From Lachnospiraceae bacterium (lineage in GTDB: Bacteria > Bacillota > Clostridia > Lachnospirales > Lachnospiraceae): DNA of 64,000 nt. Below are positions 8,365 through 16,217 of this stretch, one piece after another. Position numbers and translations under genes: made by a program. The stretch covers positions 81,709-145,708 of the forward strand of contig SVEC01000004.1 of the NCBI GenBank assembly GCA_015057555.1, given 5' to 3'. The notes beneath the pieces are model-generated. The model was not told where the DNA came from and ran no database searches. It saw only the letters and a program-made list of their open reading frames with translations. The stretch's first letter is position 1. Each line of letters begins with the position of its first letter.

Positions 8365-9093
8365 ATGTTTCCTACCATCCACTTAGTATTACCGAGTTAT
8401 GCTGTTTTTGCAGTAATAGGAGGAATAGTCGCATTTTCCTTTTTGTATGTAAGGACAAAAATATTCGATATAGATAAATTAGATTACATAAAAATGTTTG
8501 TAATATGTGTTTTGTTTGGTTTTCTTGGAAGTCGCATAGTTTATTTTTTATCAAGGTTAACATGGCTTGCCAATCATTATTCTTTACATAACATATTTTC
8601 TATAATTATTGATGGAGGATTTGTGTATTATGGTGGGCTTATCGGAGTATTGATAGGTGTAAAAATATATTGTGGAATAAAGAAATTAAATTATTTACCT
8701 ATAAAAAATATGATAGCGCCAGCGATTCCTCTGTTTCATGCGTTCGGAAGAATAGGTTGCTTTATGGCCGGGTGTTGTTTTGGGTCAAGATTAGAAAAAC
8801 CTTTGGTTGTATTTGATACATTTGTGTTGTATAGAGTGCCGGTTCAATTAATAGAAGTTTTATTTGAATTTATACTGTTTTTAATAATATATGTATCTCA
8901 AAAGAAATATGAAAAATTTGATTGGCTTAAAATATATTTAATTACATATGCTTTATTTAGATTTGTAATTGAATTTTTAAGAGGTGATACCATTCGTGGT
9001 ATTATATTTGGGATTTCAACTTCTCAAATTATATCTATATTATTTCTAACTTATTATTTGATATTGTTTCTAAAAAGAAAGCGTTGTGAATAG
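8365..9093 (+). CDS. Divergent prolipoprotein diacylglyceryl transferase (Lgt family)
   Basis: A 242-residue protein with about seven membrane spans. Lgt transfers diacylglycerol from phosphatidylglycerol to the lipobox Cys. Conserved Lgt features are visible: FVYYGGLIGV (the usual HGG stretch, here YGG), HAFGRIGCF in place of GRxGNF, and a final RFVIEFLRGD. The segment after the GR motif carries AGCCFG, so two Cys replace the usual Asn/Glu-bearing residues; this marks a subfamily distinct from housekeeping Lgt. I chose the ATG at 8365 because GGAGGAAG lies eight bases upstream; a TTG at 8347 is less likely. It probably modifies the cysteine-rich lipoprotein encoded just before it. Strong AT bias suggests transfer. 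Confidence 0.82.
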   Translation: MFPTIHLVLPSYAVFAVIGGIVAFSFLYVRTKIFDIDKLDYIKMFVICVLFGFLGSRIVYFLSRLTWLANHYSLHNIFSIIIDGGFVYYGGLIGVLIGVKIYCGIKKLNYLPIKNMIAPAIPLFHAFGRIGCFMAGCCFGSRLEKPLVVFDTFVLYRVPVQLIEVLFEFILFLIIYVSQKKYEKFDWLKIYLITYALFRFVIEFLRGDTIRGIIFGISTSQIISILFLTYYLILFLKRKRCE

Positions 9094-9221
9094 CAATTAC
9101 CTGGTTATAGAGATAGGGATTTAAGTTAGGGATATAACATTCTAAATGCAATAAAGAAGTCTATCTAATGGGGATAGGCTTAAGAGTATGTTGACAAAAA
9201 AACATCTCATAAAAAATCTTC

Positions 9222-9250
9222 TTGAAATACTGATTAAACAATGATATTAT
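9222..9250 (+). promoter_or_regulatory. Promoter of the putative antitoxin RNA
   Basis: TTGAAA (9222-9227), a 17-base spacer and TATTAT (9245-9250), pointing at the small RNA that converges on the toxin gene. Confidence 0.6.
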
Positions 9251-9255
9251 GATTA

Positions 9256-9358
9256 TACAAAGGAAAGCACCCACTCCAAAGGTGGAAGCCTTTTAGTTTA
9301 GGTTTATGAGTCCATAAGGACGTTGCCTATCCTGTCGGCCAACGGGATAGGCATTTTT
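9256..9358 (+). ncRNA. Candidate type I antitoxin RNA
   Basis: A stretch of about 100 bases after a good promoter, with no open frame. It holds a small hairpin (CCACTCC..GGTGG near 9270-9287). It ends in an intrinsic terminator, GCCTATCC (9325-9332) with GGATAGGC (9345-9352) plus a T run. Its 3' end overlaps the 3' end of the convergent holin-like toxin frame, the usual TxpA/RatA-like layout in which the antisense RNA pairs with the toxin mRNA. The assignment rests on layout and the promoter/terminator. Confidence 0.6.
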
Positions 9359-9473
9359 ATTTTCGCTTGTTTCTCTTGTCGAGAAAGGCAAGCAACGCGA
9401 TGACAAAGCAACCAAAGGAAATTATTAGAGCTAAAATCCCTATAAAAACCGAAATGATTTCATAAGCTGTCAT
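9357..9473 (-). CDS. Small holin-like toxin (type I toxin-antitoxin)
   Basis: A 38-codon frame. The peptide starts MTAYEIISVFIGI, continues with a single hydrophobic span to about residue 31, and ends in a basic tail LDKRNKRK. Length, one span, an N-terminal acidic residue and the D/K-rich tail are those of the putative holin-like toxin family (TxpA/BsrG-like). A strong GGGAGGTG site lies seven bases before the ATG. Its own promoter lies about 90 bases upstream, leaving a structured 5' leader that is common in these toxins. Overproduction would be expected to depolarise the membrane. A convergent RNA is the likely antitoxin. Confidence 0.75.
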   Translation of the reverse strand: MTAYEIISVFIGILALIISFGCFVIALLAFLDKRNKRK

Positions 9474-9563
9474 AAGCGCCACCTCCCTTCTTATGTATTC
9501 CAGCAAGCTGGTGCTGGTAAACTAGGGAGGCTACCACCCCGTCATGGGCACTTTCGTAATGAC

Positions 9564-9593
9564 ATTATAGCATAGGAATAAACGTAATACAAC
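9564..9593 (-). promoter_or_regulatory. Promoter of the holin-like toxin mRNA
   Basis: The minus strand shows TTGTAT (9588-9593), an 18-base spacer and a perfect TATAAT (9564-9569). Transcription would start near 9557, leaving a leader of about 84 bases that contains the hairpin near 9497-9540. Confidence 0.6.
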
Positions 9594-9621
9594 CGATTTA
9601 AATATCAAATATCGCAAAGTC

Positions 9622-10389
9622 TTAATACACCCCTGCCACCTTCAGCGCTAGCAACACTAGCACCAAAATTATAGTAGGTTTAACTATCTTACTTCCCTTT
9701 TTCATAACCAGACCTGCTCCGATATAACCCCCTATCATATTGCTTACGGCAGCAGCTATTCCCAGAGTAAAAAGCACCTGTCCGTTAATGATAAAGACAA
9801 TAAGTGAAGTGATGTTAGTGGTTAGGTTTATAACCTTGGCCTGGGCATTTGCCATGCCCACACTCATTCCGGCAAAGACGGTAAATGCTATTATAAGAAA
9901 TGTACCTGTTCCCGGGCCGTAAAAGCCGTCATACATGCCGATGATTAGGGCTGCAATGCAGGCGACTAGATAGGTGCGCTTATCCAGCACTAATTCACTA
10001 TCCCCATCAGGTCTATCCTTAAACATCTTCTTATTAAGCACAATAAATGCAGCAATAGGTAGAACAGCGAAAAGCACGTACTCTAGTATTCTTTCGTCCA
10101 TTATAAGAGATAGCTTGGCTCCCATGGATGAGCCAATAATTGCGCTTATCACTGATGGAATGGCAAGCTTAAAATTAACCAATTTATTTTTGATAAATCT
10201 AATAGTTGCAAGGGTTGTGCCACAGCTTGATGATAGCTTGTTAGTAGCTATAGCTTGGTGAACAGGCACTCCAGCTATAAGGTAGGCAGGCAGAGAAATA
10301 AGTCCACCGCCTCCGCCTATGGCGTCCACAAGTCCAGCTAGGAAGAGTAGTGGACATACGAATAAAAATGTTCCAATTGTAAGTTCCAT
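9622..10389 (-). CDS. TSUP-family membrane transporter (TauE/SafE type)
   Basis: A 255-residue integral membrane protein with about eight spans in two repeats. It has the family marks GLVDAIGGGGGLISLPAY near the N-terminus and GMYDGFYGPGTGTF in the second half. Members export or import sulfite, sulfonates or other organic anions. The substrate here is unknown and no sulfur genes are adjacent. The frame is open to 10434, but GAGGATATATC before the ATG at 10389 supports the shorter start. It is convergent with the toxin-antitoxin locus and follows the MocR gene. Confidence 0.88.
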   Translation of the reverse strand: MELTIGTFLFVCPLLFLAGLVDAIGGGGGLISLPAYLIAGVPVHQAIATNKLSSSCGTTLATIRFIKNKLVNFKLAIPSVISAIIGSSMGAKLSLIMDERILEYVLFAVLPIAAFIVLNKKMFKDRPDGDSELVLDKRTYLVACIAALIIGMYDGFYGPGTGTFLIIAFTVFAGMSVGMANAQAKVINLTTNITSLIVFIINGQVLFTLGIAAAVSNMIGGYIGAGLVMKKGSKIVKPTIILVLVLLALKVAGVY

Positions 10390-10478
10390 GATATATCCTC
10401 GTCTTTCTAAAGTAACAGCATTACAAGGCACCATCGCAAAAATGGTTCACTAGAGATGCTGATTAATCTGTAGTATAT

Positions 10479-11879
10479 TTAATTCCACAGGCTGTTGAAC
10501 AATCTATCCACAGCCTCAGGAATCTGTTCAAGGTTAATTCCCGAATAGTTAATTATAATAATATGTTCAGTTGCATTTTCCTCCAGGTAGGAATATTGAC
10601 TTAAGCATGAAATAGCTACACCATTTATTCTGGCTTTTTCAATTAATTCCCTATCACTTAAATCAGTGTTTACTTTAAGGAGGAAGTGAAGTCCGGAGTT
10701 TTCCTCCATAATCACAGTTTTATTATAGTTTGACTGGTTCTTGATACAGCTAAGTATGGTATCTCTCTGAACTCTATAATAATTTCTCATACGGTTAATG
10801 TGCTTTTCTAAGTGTCCCTGCTCTATAAATCTGTACAAGGTATACTGCTCAAAGTTTGGCACGGTACAGGAATAAAAGCCTAATCGTTCCCTATACAAAG
10901 AAACCAAGGATTTCGGTAGCACCATATAGCTGATACGAATAGTGGAGCTTAAAGACTTGGAAAATGTATTCATATATATTACCTTATCTGCCACATCAAT
11001 GCTTTGAAGAGCAGGAATAGGCTTACCCATCAGCCTAAATTCACTGTCGTAATCGTCCTCAATTATATATCTATCACCAGACCTTGCTGCCCAGGACAGT
11101 AGCTCGTAGCGTCTACTAACAGGAGTCACAATTCCTGTTGGGAAGTGGTGTGATGGAGAAATGTGCAGAATGTCTGCCCCAGACTTTTCCAGAGAATCCA
11201 TATCAACACCATTTTCCTCCATAGGGATGTGAACACATTCCACCTGATTAGCTTGATAGATGCGTGTTATTTTTTGGTAGCCCGGGTCCTCTACCGCGTA
11301 GATTTTGTCTCTGCCTAGAAGCTGGATAAGCATACCGTATAGGTACTCAGTTCCTGCTCCAACCACAATTTGCTCAGGGTCCACTGACATTCCTCGGAAT
11401 TGGTACAGATAGTCAGATATGGCCACTCGAAGGAACTCTATTCCGGAAAATGGAGATCTGACCATAAGCTCCTCCTCGTAATCTGACATTACCTGACGGA
11501 GAGTTTTGGTCCAAATTGTGTATGGAAAGTTGCCACTTACAGTGGAATTAGAGGTAAAATCTGCGAAAATATTATCTTCGGAAGATACCTGAGAAACCTG
11601 ACGAACAGCCCTTTTATCCTCTAATGGCTTAGATGAGGATATGTCACTTACATAGTAGCCACTCTTTGGCACAGAGTATATGTACCCCTCTGCAAGTAGC
11701 TGAATATAAGCATTTTCCACAGTTATGGTGCTTATGTTTAAGTGCTTGGCAAAGGCGCGCTTAGATGGAAGCTTCTCCCCAGGAGACAGCTTGTATGATA
11801 AGATATCATTTTTTATTTGCTTGTATAGATATTCATAAAGGCTATCCTTGCCCTTATACTCAAATGAGTAGGTCAACAT
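10479..11879 (-). CDS. MocR/PdxR-type regulator (GntR HTH fused to aminotransferase fold)
   Basis: About 466 residues. The first 75 form a GntR-type winged helix (LPSKRAFAKHLNIS, then VENAYIQLLAEGY). The remaining 370 form a class I aminotransferase-like domain with the PLP-site stretches EDDYDSEFR and NTFSKSLS, the latter carrying the Schiff-base lysine. MocR proteins sense PLP and control vitamin B6 genes. Divergence from pyridoxamine kinase supports a PdxR-like role, so PLP status probably controls salvage. I place the start at 11879 because TTGGAG precedes it; an ATG at 11903 is an alternative. Confidence 0.88.
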   Translation of the reverse strand: MLTYSFEYKGKDSLYEYLYKQIKNDILSYKLSPGEKLPSKRAFAKHLNISTITVENAYIQLLAEGYIYSVPKSGYYVSDISSSKPLEDKRAVRQVSQVSSEDNIFADFTSNSTVSGNFPYTIWTKTLRQVMSDYEEELMVRSPFSGIEFLRVAISDYLYQFRGMSVDPEQIVVGAGTEYLYGMLIQLLGRDKIYAVEDPGYQKITRIYQANQVECVHIPMEENGVDMDSLEKSGADILHISPSHHFPTGIVTPVSRRYELLSWAARSGDRYIIEDDYDSEFRLMGKPIPALQSIDVADKVIYMNTFSKSLSSTIRISYMVLPKSLVSLYRERLGFYSCTVPNFEQYTLYRFIEQGHLEKHINRMRNYYRVQRDTILSCIKNQSNYNKTVIMEENSGLHFLLKVNTDLSDRELIEKARINGVAISCLSQYSYLEENATEHIIIINYSGINLEQIPEAVDRLFNSLWN

Positions 11880-11896
11880 TATAAAATACTCCAATC

Positions 11897-11940
11897 TGAC
11901 CATATAAAAAAGTTTAAAATTGATTATTTTAATATGGTCA
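11897..11940. promoter_or_regulatory. Candidate MocR operator (9-bp inverted repeat)
   Basis: TGACCATAT (11897-11905) and its exact reverse complement ATATGGTCA (11932-11940) have centres 35 bp apart, in the intergenic region between the MocR and pyridoxamine kinase genes. A TATAAT at 11949-11954 lies beside the right half and has no good -35 box, as expected for an activated promoter. Confidence 0.55.
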
Positions 11941-12079
11941 AGATAAAGTATAATCTGTATTATGGAATTTGTAAACTAAAATGTTACTACTTTCAGCTAT
12001 AGTTGGATGGAAGGTGTTATCTATGTAATGGCGGTCAGTAGGACATATAGGATAAATAAAGAAAAGAGGTAATTAAATT

Positions 12080-12919
12080 ATGAAAAGAATCGTAACTGTT
12101 CAGGATATATCATGTGTAGGAAAGTGTTCTCTTACTGTAGCACTTCCTATCATATCAGCTATGGGAGTGGAGACTGCAATTATTCCTACAGCGGTGCTTT
12201 CAACTCACACCATGTTTTCTAATTTCACCTGTAAGGACTTGACAGATGAGATTGTACCTATAACTAACCACTGGAAGAATGAGAACCTTGGCTTTGACGC
12301 AATCTATACTGGATACCTTGGTTCAGATGAACAGATTGAGATACTTACAAATATGTTCAGAGAGTTTAAGACAGATGACAATGTTATCTTAGTTGACCCT
12401 GTTATGGCAGATAATGGAAAGCTTTATCCTGCATTTGATGAGGCATTTGCAGCTAAGATGGCAAAGCTTTGTGGTGAAGCGGATATTATTGTTCCAAATA
12501 TTACTGAGGCTTCATTTATGACAGGCATGGAGTACAAGGAGCAGTACGACGAGGCATATGTTAAGGAGATGCTCCTTAAACTTTCAGACCTTGGTGCAAA
12601 GATTAGTGTGCTTACAGGTGTTAGCTTTAAGGAAGGCACAACAGGTGTTATGGGTTATGACAAGGCAAATGATGAGTTTTACTACTACTCAAATACCCTT
12701 CTTCCAAAGAGCTATCACGGAACTGGTGATGTATTTGCCAGCACAACAGTAGGTGCTATGATGAATGGCTTCACTTGGAAGGAAGCTTTAAAGATTGCCG
12801 CAGATTACACTGCAGAGTGTATTAGAATTACTATGGAGGATCCAAATGGTTGTTGGTATGGAGTTAACTTTGAGTCAGCAATTCCATATCTTCTTAAGTC
12901 AATAGGAAAGACAAATTAA
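12080..12919 (+). CDS. pdxY: Pyridoxamine/pyridoxal kinase
   Basis: A 279-residue ribokinase-fold enzyme that phosphorylates pyridoxamine or pyridoxal, feeding PLP salvage. Near the start are VQDISCVGKCSLT and the substrate-lid stretch STHTMFSNF, then YTGYLGS, VDPVMADNG in the middle, and GTGDVFAS with the catalytic Asp near residue 218. This pattern fits the PdxK/PdxY group rather than ThiD. AAGAGG lies before the ATG. The divergent MocR regulator is the likely controller. The substrate preference between pyridoxal and pyridoxamine is not readable. Confidence 0.9.
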   Translation: MKRIVTVQDISCVGKCSLTVALPIISAMGVETAIIPTAVLSTHTMFSNFTCKDLTDEIVPITNHWKNENLGFDAIYTGYLGSDEQIEILTNMFREFKTDDNVILVDPVMADNGKLYPAFDEAFAAKMAKLCGEADIIVPNITEASFMTGMEYKEQYDEAYVKEMLLKLSDLGAKISVLTGVSFKEGTTGVMGYDKANDEFYYYSNTLLPKSYHGTGDVFASTTVGAMMNGFTWKEALKIAADYTAECIRITMEDPNGCWYGVNFESAIPYLLKSIGKTN

Positions 12920-12977
12920 GGTTATAATTTTCTACTTCAGCTCATAACATAGGGTAAGAGATGAAAAAGGGTAGCCT

Positions 12978-13430
12978 ATGAGAAAATTAAGATTATTAAC
13001 AAAAGCAGCATTAGTATTAGTGCTGCTTTTTTGTATAATTTTTACTTTATCAGCATGTGCAAATGAGAAGCCGGAGGGAGCAAGAAAGGATATAGATTTT
13101 ACAGTGTGTGCTCGTGAGAATTTGCCGGAGGAGCTATTTACAATTATTGAGGAGAAAAAGGATAAGGTGTGCAAGTTCACCTACACCAATGGAAGCTTTA
13201 TGTACATTGTGGTTTGCTATGGTGAGCGAGAGAGGGAGAATTTAAATGTGGTAGTTAATGATTTATTTATGACCACAAACGCCATTTACATTGACACCAC
13301 CTTAAAAACTGATGTTAGTGGTGCAGCTACTCCTTTAGATTACGTGGCTAGCGGTGAATATTCTATGTACCCATACATAGTGCTTAAGTGTGAGAAGTAT
13401 GATGTACCGGTGGTATTTGATATTGATTAA
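12978..13430 (+). CDS. Small lipoprotein of unknown function
   Basis: A 150-residue protein with a basic N-terminus (MRKLRLLTK), a hydrophobic span and a lipobox LSAC at about residue 27, so it is lipidated and faces outward. The mature domain of about 120 residues is strand-rich. Its middle and end (VVCYGERERENLNVVV; PYIVLKCEKYDVPVVFD) faintly recall PrcB-type domains, but this is not secure. It sits between pdxY and sipL and has no clear terminator on either side. Confidence 0.6.
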   Translation: MRKLRLLTKAALVLVLLFCIIFTLSACANEKPEGARKDIDFTVCARENLPEELFTIIEEKKDKVCKFTYTNGSFMYIVVCYGERERENLNVVVNDLFMTTNAIYIDTTLKTDVSGAATPLDYVASGEYSMYPYIVLKCEKYDVPVVFDID

Positions 13431-13517
13431 AAAGAATCGGTTATTATTTCAAGGCTGTAGGAATATATTTATATAATAAGAATTAGCCCAAAGTGGGATA
13501 TTATATGTGGAGGGAAT

Positions 13518-15068
13518 ATGGATTTTAGTAAGAGAGAAATAAATACCAGTGTGTTAAAGGCGTCTAAGCAGGTGGAGCTTACCCTAGATGATGATTTTAA
13601 CATTCCTGATATAAAGGATGACATAGATAAGGTTATTGCCAGAAATGGCTACATAGTTATAGAGGAGGTTGGCTGCGAGGAGGGAAGGGTTAAGGTTGCA
13701 GGAACCCTGTACTTTTCTCTGCTTTATAAAACTGCTGGCAAGAAAGGGGATATAGAGGTTTTAGAGGGAGATATTCCATTTGAGCAAGGAGTTTCTATAG
13801 AAGGAGTAGGTAGAAATAATCAGGCAGAATGTTATCCAAAGCTGGAGGATTTGTCTGTGGTGATTATCAACTCCCGTAAGGTAGAGGTTAGATGTCTTAT
13901 AGAAAATGCTCTTACCGTTTATCAGGATGTACGAATGAACGTGGCTTGTGACCTGGAAAATGGTCAGGGCATAGAGTGTTTATATAAAGATGGAACTATT
14001 ACAAATACTCTGGTGTCCAAGCACGATGTGTTTAAGATAAGAGAGGAGTTAGAGATACCTCAAAGTAAGCCGAATATTAAGGAAATTCTCTGGTCCTTTG
14101 TGGAGCTTAAAAATATGGATGTAAGACCTATGGAGGGTAAGCTTAACGTTAGGGGAGAGGTAGAAATATTTGTAATATATAGAAGCGAGGAGGAGCATCT
14201 TCCTATTCAATATCTATTCTCTGCCAGAGCTATAAATAAGGAGATAGACTGTCAGGGAGCTAAGGAAGGCATGATGTTAGATGCCATATGTACCTTAGGT
14301 AAGGGGGATGTAAGTCTGCGTCAAGACAAGGACAACGAGGATAGAATAATCGGTATAGAATATAGTGTAGATATGAATATTAAGCTGTATGAGGACCAGG
14401 AACTAAAGCTTATCTGGGATTTGTATTCACCAAATGTGGAAATTATACCAAAGAAGGAAATTATGAATTGTCAGAACCTTATTATGCGAAATGTAGCTAA
14501 GGCTAAGATAAGTCACAGAGAAAATGTAATGAATGAAAATATTAAGATTCTACAGGTCTGCCATGTATATGGAAATGTGTGGTTGGATGAAGTGGAAATC
14601 CATCAGGACTCAGTATCTGTAGAGGGAGTGGTAAAGGCAAGTGTGCTGTACATATCTGCAGGGGAAGAGCCTATGAGCTGCATGGAGATTGACGTGCCAT
14701 TTTCCTACACAGCAGATACCGTACCACTGTCAAAGGATGATTCTGTGCGAATTTATCCATCCATAGACCAGCTTAACGCTAGTCTTGTAAATTCTCAGGA
14801 AATAGAGCTAAAGGGAACAGTAAGCCTTGGTATGTCTATCTTTGCCAAGAATACAGTGGAGGCCATAACTGATATGCAGCTGGAGCCAATTGATACTGCA
14901 AAGAAGGCAGCCATGCCAGGAATTGTAGGCTACGTGGTAAAGAAAGATGATACTCTTTGGTCTGTAGCTAGAAAGTACTATGCCACCACAGAGTCCATCA
15001 AAGAAATCAACGGGCTAGAAGGGGATTATTTAAGTGAAGGTGATAAAATCATAGTAGTGAAGTCGTAA
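13518..15068 (+). CDS. sipL: SipL-like spore coat morphogenesis protein (SPOCS repeats plus LysM)
   Basis: A 516-residue soluble protein with three SPOCS (DUF3794) repeats over about residues 25-450 and one LysM domain at the C-terminus (YVVKKDDTLWSVARKYY, about 470-515). This is the architecture of SipL, which in Clostridioides difficile binds SpoIVA through LysM and is needed to attach the coat to the forespore. There is no signal peptide, fitting action in the mother-cell cytoplasm. GGAGG precedes the ATG. It places the organism among the Clostridia that use SipL rather than SpoVM-centred assembly. Confidence 0.88.
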   Translation: MDFSKREINTSVLKASKQVELTLDDDFNIPDIKDDIDKVIARNGYIVIEEVGCEEGRVKVAGTLYFSLLYKTAGKKGDIEVLEGDIPFEQGVSIEGVGRNNQAECYPKLEDLSVVIINSRKVEVRCLIENALTVYQDVRMNVACDLENGQGIECLYKDGTITNTLVSKHDVFKIREELEIPQSKPNIKEILWSFVELKNMDVRPMEGKLNVRGEVEIFVIYRSEEEHLPIQYLFSARAINKEIDCQGAKEGMMLDAICTLGKGDVSLRQDKDNEDRIIGIEYSVDMNIKLYEDQELKLIWDLYSPNVEIIPKKEIMNCQNLIMRNVAKAKISHRENVMNENIKILQVCHVYGNVWLDEVEIHQDSVSVEGVVKASVLYISAGEEPMSCMEIDVPFSYTADTVPLSKDDSVRIYPSIDQLNASLVNSQEIELKGTVSLGMSIFAKNTVEAITDMQLEPIDTAKKAAMPGIVGYVVKKDDTLWSVARKYYATTESIKEINGLEGDYLSEGDKIIVVKS

Positions 15069-15073
15069 TCATA

Positions 15074-15292
15074 GAAGGCTGTGCGCCGAGAAGTTTCAAC
15101 CGGGCGTGGCAGGGTATGTAGCAGGGCTGTGCCAATATATTTTCGTACGACCGCGACAGGGTTCAGCGGAGCTGACCGTTGTAGTGTCAGCGAAGCTGAA
15201 TCCCTAGGCAGGTCGGCGACAATTGTAAATTTGCACAGCCCCAATTTAATCCCTAGACAGACCGGGATGTTATGTGGTTTCGCACAGCCTTC
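15074..15292 (+). repeat. Dispersed structured intergenic repeat, copy A (nested double copy)
   Basis: The outer arms GAAGGCTGTGCG (15074-15085) and CGCACAGCCTTC (15281-15292) are exact reverse complements. Inside, a first core begins (CAACCGGGCGTGGCAGGG, 15098 onward) and is interrupted after 15120. A complete second element follows, with arms GGGCTGTGC (15124-15132) and GCACAGCCC (15233-15241). Its core contains AGCTGACCGTTGTAGTGTCA (15170-15189), GCGAAGC and TCCCTAGGCAGGTCGG. The first core then resumes (ATCCCTAGACAGACCGGG, 15249 onward). No coding function. It lies between convergent sipL and the 15360 gene. Copies B and C are at 36577 and 48749. Confidence 0.85.
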
Positions 15293-15308
15293 GAGAATAC
15301 ATATAACA

Positions 15309-15334
15309 GGGAGAGGTGACTTGTCACCTCTCCC
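15309..15334. terminator. Hairpin between convergent genes
   Basis: GGGAGAGGTGAC (15309-15320) and GTCACCTCTCCC (15323-15334) form a perfect 12-bp stem. The T tract is weak, so it may be a terminator or just a folding element. Confidence 0.5.
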
Positions 15335-15359
15335 TCTTGCTTACAAAAATATACTGTTC

Positions 15360-15947
15360 CTAAGCCTCCGCTGCCCACTCATCAAGCATCTCGTTGATTC
15401 TATCACGGGTCTTTGCTGAAATCTCTGGAAGCTCGTCGCCCCAAATCTTTTCCGCATCTCCAAAGCCCTTATCAATGGCCTTTCTCATCTCCTCAAGCTT
15501 AGAAGCATCTCCGCCAGTTAAAGCCTTTGCAAAGGATACGATTCTCTCTGCAGTTTGCTCAACGCCCCAGTAGCCATCCTCTGCTACGTCCTTCTTAGCC
15601 TGAGCTACTACTTCAGGATCAACCTCTACTTCACCATTAACGACTCCCTTCATAAGGTCGCTTAATGTAGCAAACTTATAGGTCTGTCCCTGCTTGCTTA
15701 AGCACTTCTCCACAAGAGAAGCAAGAGAAGCAAATCTAGCCTCTGCATCTGCTTTAAGCTTATCTATGGTAGCCTGATCCACCTTAGGATTCTTTCCATC
15801 ATAGGTAGCCTTTTTTGTTGTCTCTGATTTCTCGTATACTGCTGAAGCCTCCTCTGCCTTAGCAGGAGCTTCCTCAACCTTCTTGCTTTCCTTAGCTGTA
15901 TAGGTTGATGCCTGATATACTACTGAACTAATTCCATTTAATTCCAT
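15360..15947 (-). CDS. Conserved cytoplasmic protein of unknown function
   Basis: A 195-residue protein without signal or membrane span. Residues 1-55 are Ala/Glu/Lys-rich and probably disordered. The rest is helical, with a well-defined block KKDVAEDGYWGVEQTAERI, then SFAKALTGGD, then a stretch ending WGDELPEISAKT. I recognise this as a conserved hypothetical type seen in many Firmicutes, often in motile ones, without a known role. GGAGGG precedes the ATG at 15947. It is convergent with sipL and separated from ispE by a 270-base region that carries the ispE promoter. Confidence 0.65.
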   Translation of the reverse strand: MELNGISSVVYQASTYTAKESKKVEEAPAKAEEASAVYEKSETTKKATYDGKNPKVDQATIDKLKADAEARFASLASLVEKCLSKQGQTYKFATLSDLMKGVVNGEVEVDPEVVAQAKKDVAEDGYWGVEQTAERIVSFAKALTGGDASKLEEMRKAIDKGFGDAEKIWGDELPEISAKTRDRINEMLDEWAAEA

Positions 15948-16131
15948 ACTAACACCCTCCTTGGTTTAATAAAAGAGTTCTTAACCCTAGGTGACACCGC
16001 CACTTCAGGGCATAGAAGCCTTATCTATTCTTACGTAATATATATCGACTATGGTCAAATAAATCTTTATAGGATAAAAGAACTAATTTATAAATTATAG
16101 CATAGAGGGATAAAATTACTAAAAACTGTAT

Positions 16132-16183
16132 ATGTTTTTTGTATACCTGTATACTTGTATACAAAAAACATAATTGATATAAT
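16132..16183 (+). promoter_or_regulatory. ispE-gntR promoter with overlapping GntR-type operator
   Basis: A perfect 15-bp inverted repeat, ATGTTTTTTGTATAC (16132-16146) and GTATACAAAAAACAT (16157-16171), with a third GTATAC between them. TTGTAT (16155-16160) followed by a 17-base spacer and TATAAT (16178-16183) forms the promoter, so the right operator half covers the -35 box. TTGTATACAA-like palindromes are typical of FadR-subfamily GntR proteins, and such a gene is second in this operon. This suggests autorepression. Confidence 0.65.
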
Positions 16184-16217
16184 TACAACATAAATGACTA
16201 GCTAAAGGAGAACACAC

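Noticed and set aside
15081..15419. 112-codon plus-strand frame across the repeat element
   Set aside because: It reads through an inverted-repeat element and into the antisense of the 15360 gene; no ribosome site and no protein-like pattern.
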